Shown in pieces: positions 44,797 through 48,939 of a stretch of DNA of 48,939 nucleotides. Position 1 is the stretch's first letter. Every line of letters begins with the position of its first letter. This DNA is from Asaia bogorensis. GTDB taxonomy: Bacteria; Pseudomonadota; Alphaproteobacteria; Acetobacterales; Acetobacteraceae. Made by a program: the position numbers and the translations under genes. Under the pieces are notes generated by a model. The model was not told where the DNA came from. It saw nothing but the letters and a program-made list of their open reading frames with translations, and ran no database searches. The stretch covers positions 1 to 48,939 of the forward strand of contig CAMATI010000005.1 in assembly GCA_945861095.1 (NCBI GenBank), read 5' to 3'.

Positions 44797-45687
44797 TCAC
44801 CGTTGCAGGAAGCGCTTCCCAAGCTCGATCTCGTTCAACTGGATCGGCTCGCGGCGCAATTGTTCCTCAATATAGGCGCGCGATACCTGCTGGGCTCGCG
44901 CCTGGCGCACCGCCTGTTCCAGGGACGGCCTGACCTGGTCCAACGGCAGGACGCCGGGCGGCCTGGTTCCGATCAGTTTCACCAGATGCCAGGAATCCTG
45001 ACCGCGGATCGGCTCGCTGATCGTGTTGTCCTGCATCGTGGCCACGGCGGCACGGATCGGCGGGACCAACTGATCCTCCCGCACCCAGCCCAGGTCGCCG
45101 CCACGCTCGACGCTGCCCTTGTCCTGAGAGTTCTTGCGCGCGATGTCGGCAAAATCCGCCTTGGGCTTCACCGCCTGCTGACGCAGATCCTGCACCTTCT
45201 TCCTGATCTGATCCTCCTGCTCCTTGGTGGACCCGGCGGGGACCAGGATGGCGATCTGCGCAAGGTTGTACTGCTTCGGCACGGCAAAGCGGGCCTTGTT
45301 GCCCTCATAGGCCGCGTTGATCTCCGCGTCCGTCGGAGCGGTCATGTTCGGCTGCGTCTTGCTGGACACATAGGTCTGCACGATCACCGCCTCCCGCGCA
45401 TCCTCGACCCGAGCGAGCACCTGCGGGTTCTGGTCCCAATTGGCGCTCCTGGCCTCCGCCAGCAGGGATCGACGCAGCAGCCGGTCGCGGACAAATTCGG
45501 CCAGGGTGGCGGGATTGGACTGAATCTGCGCCTTGGTCGCCGGATCGGCGATGTCCAGCAATGCCGTCACCTCGGCCGCGGTCATTTTGATGTCGCCGCG
45601 CTGGGCGACGATATCGGACGGGCTGTCGGCAGCAATCAGCAGCAAAGCCAAGGGGAGCCAGGCCAGGCGTCCAAAACGGTATGTCAT
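44797..45687 (-). CDS. Periplasmic peptidyl-prolyl isomerase, SurA/PpiC-like
   Basis: 296 residues with a signal peptide (MTYRFGRLAWLPLALLLIAA). It has an N-terminal SurA-like helical region (about 25-125) and one parvulin domain (about 130-245) with KQYNLAQIAILVP, FADIARKNSQDKGSVERGGD and LGWVREDQLVPPI as hallmarks. The C-terminal helix returns to pack on the N-terminal part. ATG 45687 has GGGAA upstream; the longer frame lacks signal-peptide character. In many proteobacteria surA precedes pdxA; here both are present but are separated and in altered order. Confidence 0.88.
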   Translation of the reverse strand: MTYRFGRLAWLPLALLLIAADSPSDIVAQRGDIKMTAAEVTALLDIADPATKAQIQSNPATLAEFVRDRLLRRSLLAEARSANWDQNPQVLARVEDAREAVIVQTYVSSKTQPNMTAPTDAEINAAYEGNKARFAVPKQYNLAQIAILVPAGSTKEQEDQIRKKVQDLRQQAVKPKADFADIARKNSQDKGSVERGGDLGWVREDQLVPPIRAAVATMQDNTISEPIRGQDSWHLVKLIGTRPPGVLPLDQVRPSLEQAVRQARAQQVSRAYIEEQLRREPIQLNEIELGKRFLQR

Positions 45688-45760
45688 ACGGCTGCGTTCC
45701 CGGTTGAAGCGTGATGGGTGCGATCGGATGGCCGCGCGGTGGTCGCGCGCGGCGGCGGCA

Positions 45761-46552
45761 TCAGGATAGCGGTGGCACCGGCTGAAAGAAATCCACCGCC
45801 ATCGAGACCAGATCCTCGGGCGTGTGCATATGCGGGAAATGCCCCGCATCCGCCAGAACCGCGAAGCGCGCGCCGGGGACTCTGGCCGCGACCTTGCGGC
45901 CCAGTTCCGGCGGCCAGATGAAGTCATGCGCGCCCGAGGCAACCAGGACCGGCGCGCCGATGCCACGCCAATCGTCGTCGGTGAAGCGCAGCCGGGTCAG
46001 CGCCAAGGACATTTCCGCATAGGCGGCCGGGTCGTTGGCGAGGTAGATCGGCTGATAGGCGGTCCTGGCCTGGGCATGAGCGTCCGGGAACGCGTTGCGC
46101 AGGCTGGCGTCCATCACGCCGCGCATGCCCACCTGGCGCACCTGTTCGGCACGTTTCGTCAGATAATCGGCGGTCGCCCCCTCCATGTCATCCGCCACGG
46201 CGCACATCATCAGGCGGCGCACCAGGCTCGGGTGACGACGGGCGAGCAGTGCCCCGACCAGGGAGCCGAGCGCGGCGCCGAGGAGATCGACTGGGCCGAG
46301 GTTCAATCCGGCGATCAACGCCGCGACGTCATCGGCCTGATCCGTGATCTCCCACCCGTTCGGTCGTTTCTCTGACCGACCGGCGCCGCGCATGTCGATC
46401 GCGATGGCGCGCCGGGTCGGGGCCAGCAAGGGCGCCACCCGCCACCAGCTTTCGCTGCTGCCGCCGAGCTCGTGCAGCAGGACGATCGGGGCGCCGCTGC
46501 CGCCGCTGTCGGTGTAGCAAAGACTGATGGTTCCGGTGTCGAAATAGGGCAT
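45761..46552 (-). CDS. Alpha/beta-hydrolase fold protein without nucleophile serine
   Basis: 263-residue alpha/beta-hydrolase fold protein: HELGGSSESWWRVAPLL forms the oxyanion-hole region, IDMRGAGRSEKR is strand 4, and SGAHDFIWPP and ADAGHFPHMH carry the usual acid and histidine. The nucleophile elbow, normally GxSxG, is GAALG (Gly92-Ala93-Ala94-Leu95-Gly96), so Ala94 replaces the serine. It may be a non-hydrolytic member (for example a cofactor-free oxygenase or lyase) or inactive. ATG 46552 is the start. It lies between the SnoaL-like gene and the isomerase gene, all leftward. Confidence 0.85.
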   Translation of the reverse strand: MPYFDTGTISLCYTDSGGSGAPIVLLHELGGSSESWWRVAPLLAPTRRAIAIDMRGAGRSEKRPNGWEITDQADDVAALIAGLNLGPVDLLGAALGSLVGALLARRHPSLVRRLMMCAVADDMEGATADYLTKRAEQVRQVGMRGVMDASLRNAFPDAHAQARTAYQPIYLANDPAAYAEMSLALTRLRFTDDDWRGIGAPVLVASGAHDFIWPPELGRKVAARVPGARFAVLADAGHFPHMHTPEDLVSMAVDFFQPVPPLS

Positions 46553-46610
46553 GGCGCGGTCTCTTGGTGGTCGGGCATGAGTGCGGGACAGGTTGGGCGT
46601 GGTCGTCCGG

Positions 46611-47027
46611 TCAGGGCAGGCGCAGGCGCATCTCGCCCTTGAAGGCGTGGATCAGTTCGCGCCGCTGGAAGCGCCATCCGTTATCCAGGCGCACCAACCG
46701 GTCGGCATAGGTGCCGCAGACCGACGCACACGGGCCGTCCGGTCCTTCCACGGTGACGAGGTAGTTGGATTTGGCCTCGGCCCGGTCGCCATCGACGCGG
46801 ATGATGCTGTTCATGACATAGTGCATCCGCCGAGGCTCGGATGGCACGGACTGGATCAGCCAGGCGGTGATGTCGGCCGGCCCGCGCGCCTGCCGATAGG
46901 GCGCGACCCATTCCCCGTCCGGTGCGAACAATTGCCCGAGTTCCTGGAAGCGGCCCTCATCCATGCAGAAGCAGTAGAGATGCAGGAGTTCGCGGATTTC
47001 GTCCTTGTCTTGCAGAATTTGGGTCAT
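46611..47027 (-). CDS. SnoaL/NTF2-like domain protein
   Basis: 138-residue cone-shaped alpha+beta barrel protein of the SnoaL-like 4 group. LQDKDEIRELLHLYCFCMDE, GRFQELGQLFAPDGEW, and MHYVMNSIIRVDGDRAEAKS are characteristic; the Tyr and Asp of the first helix and the His of MHYV line the pocket in related dehydratases and isomerases. ATG 47027 follows GGAGACTCC-type sequence. The substrate is unknown. It precedes the alpha/beta-hydrolase gene by 58 bp on the same strand. Confidence 0.85.
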   Translation of the reverse strand: MTQILQDKDEIRELLHLYCFCMDEGRFQELGQLFAPDGEWVAPYRQARGPADITAWLIQSVPSEPRRMHYVMNSIIRVDGDRAEAKSNYLVTVEGPDGPCASVCGTYADRLVRLDNGWRFQRRELIHAFKGEMRLRLP

Positions 47028-47100
47028 GGAGTCTCCTGTTTCACCTGCCGGTCCGCGCCGGCTTCACTCGCTCGGCTTCACCCGCGCGCCACGGCGGCTC

Positions 47101-47246
47101 ATCACCTGCACGCCTGTGCGCGATACCACCCACGCGTCTTCGCGCGATATCACCCGCGCGCCCCCCTGCGCGACATCACCCGCGCGCCTTCGCGCGACAT
47201 CACCCGCGCGCCCCGGCGCGACATCACCCGCGCGCCTTTGCGCGAC
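47101..47246. repeat. 24-bp tandem repeat overlapping the pdxA 3' end
   Basis: About six units near GCGCGCCTTCGCGCGACATC plus ACCC follow each other (22 to 26 bp each). The array begins 74 bp upstream of the SnoaL-like start and enters the last seven codons of pdxA, whose C-terminal RRAKARG is encoded by one unit. Every unit contains short GCGCGC palindromes. Confidence 0.8.
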
Positions 47247-48219
47247 GCTCCGCCAGCCAGGCGGCCAGTTCGATCGCGGCGATCAGGCTGATCGGGCGCG
47301 CGATGCCCTTGCCGGCGATATCATAGGCGGTGCCGTGGTCGGGTGACGTGCGCACGATCGGCAGCCCCAGGGTGACGTTCACGCCGCGGTCCATATCCAG
47401 CGTCTTCAACGGGATCAAGGCCTGGTCGTGGTACATGCAGATGGCGGCATCGTAACGGGTGCGCGCCTCCTCGGTGAACATCGTGTCGGGAGGCCAGGGG
47501 CCGGACACGTCGATGCCGTCCTCTCTCAGGATGCGCATGGCGGGGAGGATGATGTCGCCTTCCTCGTCCCCCAAGGCCCCCTGTTCCCCGGCATGCGGGT
47601 TCAGACCGGCGATGCCCAGGCGAGGCCTCTCGAAGCCGAAATCGCGGCGCATGGCCAGGGCCGTGGTGCGCGCGACCGCGACGATCCGCTCGGTGGTCAG
47701 GGCCGCGATGGCCTTGCGGAGCGACAGATGCACCGTGACGGGCACGACTCGCAGCGTGGGTCCAGCCAGCATCATGATTTCCTGGTTCGGCACCCCGGTC
47801 AGCGCGGCGAGGAACTCCGTATGGCCCGGATAGGCGAACCCGACTCCATAAAGTGCTGCCTTGTTGATCGGGTTGGTGACGATGGCCCCGACCGCCCCGC
47901 TCATGGCGAGGCGCGTCGCCTGTTCGATCGAGGCGATCGTTGCCGGCGCGTTGGCGGGATCGGGCTGGCCGAACCGTGGCGGGTTGGGCAGGCGAACCGG
48001 CAGCACCGGCAGCGCATCGGCAAACACCGAGCCAACCTGATCGGGCGTGTCGATCGAGGCAATCGGGACCGTCAGGTTCAGATGGCGCGCGAGGCCGCGC
48101 AGCCGGTCCGGATCGTCGAGGACAAAGAACGGAGTCTGGCGCAGGGCCAGCCAGGCACGCAGGGTCAACTCACCACCGATGCCGGCGGGGTCGCCCATGG
48201 TCAGGGCCAAAGGTTGCAT
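47224..48219 (-). CDS. pdxA: 4-hydroxythreonine-4-phosphate dehydrogenase
   Basis: Pyridoxal phosphate biosynthesis: NAD-dependent oxidation of 4-phosphohydroxy-L-threonine, with the product joined to DXP by PdxJ, so it shares the DXP precursor made by dxs. 331 residues, normal. Opening [20 protein letters not shown] is a signature, and the three metal histidines are in [10 protein letters not shown] (His164), LNPHAGEQG (His209) and MYHDQALIP (His264). ATG 48219 is chosen; the frame open to 48402 runs through an inverted repeat. The C-terminus is encoded within a tandem repeat. Confidence 0.95.
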   Translation of the reverse strand: MQPLALTMGDPAGIGGELTLRAWLALRQTPFFVLDDPDRLRGLARHLNLTVPIASIDTPDQVGSVFADALPVLPVRLPNPPRFGQPDPANAPATIASIEQATRLAMSGAVGAIVTNPINKAALYGVGFAYPGHTEFLAALTGVPNQEIMMLAGPTLRVVPVTVHLSLRKAIAALTTERIVAVARTTALAMRRDFGFERPRLGIAGLNPHAGEQGALGDEEGDIILPAMRILREDGIDVSGPWPPDTMFTEEARTRYDAAICMYHDQALIPLKTLDMDRGVNVTLGLPIVRTSPDHGTAYDIAGKGIARPISLIAAIELAAWLAERRAKARG

Positions 48220-48577
48220 GCTTGCCAGGATACCCGCATTTCCCACCCTGCGGCAGTTCCCATTCGGTTGGAGCGGTCGCCGGACAGGCGGATAGCGCTC
48301 AGCAGCGGGCGCACGAGAGAAAATCCTCCCCCTCCCCTTGTGGGAGGGGGTTGGGGGGAGGGGTTCCACGCAGTGTCCGTGCGGTTTTACCCCTCCCCCC
48401 AACCCCCTCCCACAAGGGGAGGGGGAGAATTTTCTCCTACCGCCAGAACCTCATTCCAAGATGTGCAGTGGCCATAGGATCGCCGCCAGCCAACCCACCA
48501 CCTCGCAACACCAAGCCGACCACCGACGGCACCGCCAACCCCGACCACGGTGCCACACAGCGGCGCCGGTCCGCGCA
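48220..48577. other. Gene-free stretch upstream of pdxA
   Basis: Holds the 47-bp inverted repeat listed below and otherwise nothing that I can identify. It should contain the pdxA promoter between 48,220 and 48,316. Confidence 0.5.
48317..48436. repeat. 47-bp inverted repeat, C/G-tract type
   Basis: Arms 48,317-48,363 and 48,390-48,436 are complementary at 46 of 47 positions, with a 26-base loop. The arm begins GAGAAAATCCTCCCCCTCCC and contains CTTGTGGGAGGGGG and TTGGGGGGAGGGG. Palindromes of this kind are common between genes in GC-rich proteobacteria. It lies about 100 bp upstream of pdxA. Confidence 0.85.
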
Positions 48578-48761
48578 CTATCCGAAGCGGCGTTCCACCC
48601 GGGCCGCCTGATCCTCCAACCCCATCTCCCGCCATGCCGCCACCGCCGCCGCGACATGGGCGGCCCGTTCGGCGCCCTCGGTCACCGCGGCGAGGTCCTC
48701 GTGCGCGATGGCGATGTTCTGGGTCGCATGCATGCGCTGATACAGCGCGAGCGCCGGAACG
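48578..48761 (-). pseudogene. C-terminal remnant of an unidentified protein, cut by a putative mobile element
   Basis: A frame ending with TAG at 48,580-48,578 encodes about 61 residues of convincing protein sequence, HVPALALYQRMHATQNIAIA, then HEDLAAVTEG and WREMGLEDQAARVERRFG. The helical A..W..MG pattern looks like the end of a TPR-type protein. Going upstream the frame meets TGA at once, at the point where TGTCAACGACTTTGATACAC starts (48,762). The rest of the gene appears to have been removed or displaced. Confidence 0.5.
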
Positions 48762-48939
48762 TGTCAACGACTTTGATACACCCGGGTTCGGAATTTAAGC
48801 TCGTGTCCTGACCCTCGGCCGGTATTGCTCAGGGACAAGGAAGATGACCGGCGGGAGTGCCGGATCCGGCCGGATGAATGCCGTGACGGCTTCGTGGGTG
48901 CGCCCGGAGAGAGAACGTTCCGGTATCCAGCGGAAGCGG
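48762..48939 (+). mobile_element. Possible insertion sequence end (continues beyond window)
   Basis: From 48,762 (TGTCAACGACTTTGATACAC) the sequence looks like an IS terminus: it starts TGT, breaks a coding frame and is followed within 80 bp by an ORF with a good ribosome site. The other end is outside the window, so the inverted repeat and target duplication cannot be checked. Confidence 0.4.
48844..48939 (+). CDS. Start of an ORF in the putative insertion sequence (partial)
   Basis: ATG 48844 follows AAGGAAG directly and the frame is open to the window end, giving 32 residues (MTGGSAGSGRMNAVTASWVR, then a basic stretch). An inner ATG at 48874 (MNAVTASWV) is also possible. No domain can be recognised from this length; a transposase is only inferred from position. 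Confidence 0.35.
   Translation, partial: MTGGSAGSGRMNAVTASWVRPERERSGIQRKR

Overview
This is a GC-rich bacterial chromosome segment, most likely from an alphaproteobacterium of the Rhodospirillales/Acetobacteraceae type. That placement is inferred from gene content: isoprenoid genes beside hpnH (hopanoid side-chain synthesis), a cytochrome c maturation block with an SDHAF4-like gene, an intracellular PHA depolymerase, and many LLM-flavin and TauD-type oxygenases. No rRNA, tRNA or CRISPR array was found. Two strands of ordinary housekeeping genes frame a large accessory middle region.

Bases 1-16,200 are mostly core genes. dxs and ispA read leftward and ispH and hpnH rightward from a shared divergent region, giving the MEP-pathway/hopanoid block. 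They are followed by a CaiB-type CoA-transferase, a small membrane protein, an orphan PotI-like permease, a FAH-family enzyme, msrB, acetyl-CoA synthetase, a Rieske/EVE pair, ccmC-ccmD-ccmE with an SDHAF4-like gene, and a djlA-ampD pair. Bases 16,200-19,257 hold a PHA depolymerase, a GST-like protein, a frameshifted cupin gene and repeats.

Bases 19,258-27,276 look like an uncharacterised catabolic cluster: an MFS permease converges on a leftward set made of a TauD/TfdA dioxygenase, an NtaA/DszA-type monooxygenase, a NIPSNAP protein, an LLM oxidoreductase and an SDR, with a second LLM enzyme upstream. Bases 27,585-30,033 are transglutaminase, gamma-carbonic anhydrase and argC. A serralysin-like M10 protease with RTX repeats (30,490-33,141) is cut in two by a 213-bp element with terminal inverted repeats.

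Bases 33,212-41,516 hold further small-molecule enzymes (TauD-like, DUF4412, carboxymuconolactone decarboxylase family, hydroxyisobutyrate dehydrogenase-like, DUF3237, serine hydrolase, two tandem amidohydrolases) and a decayed VapBC module. There, one base change appears to have removed both the antitoxin stop and the toxin start. Bases 42,164-48,219 carry a large 2OG-Fe(II) oxygenase, a SurA/PpiC-like isomerase, an alpha/beta hydrolase lacking its nucleophile serine, a SnoaL-like protein and pdxA. The right edge shows a truncated gene abutting what looks like the start of an insertion sequence.

The segment is unusually rich in inverted and tandem repeats. Two related compound palindromes (about 16.20-16.44 and 27.33-27.59 kb) have 30-34 bp hairpin cores whose arms differ in compensating ways. 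Two more long inverted repeats lie at 44.49 and 48.32 kb, and short tandem repeats occur at 8.87, 14.23, 19.09, 39.11 and 47.10 kb.
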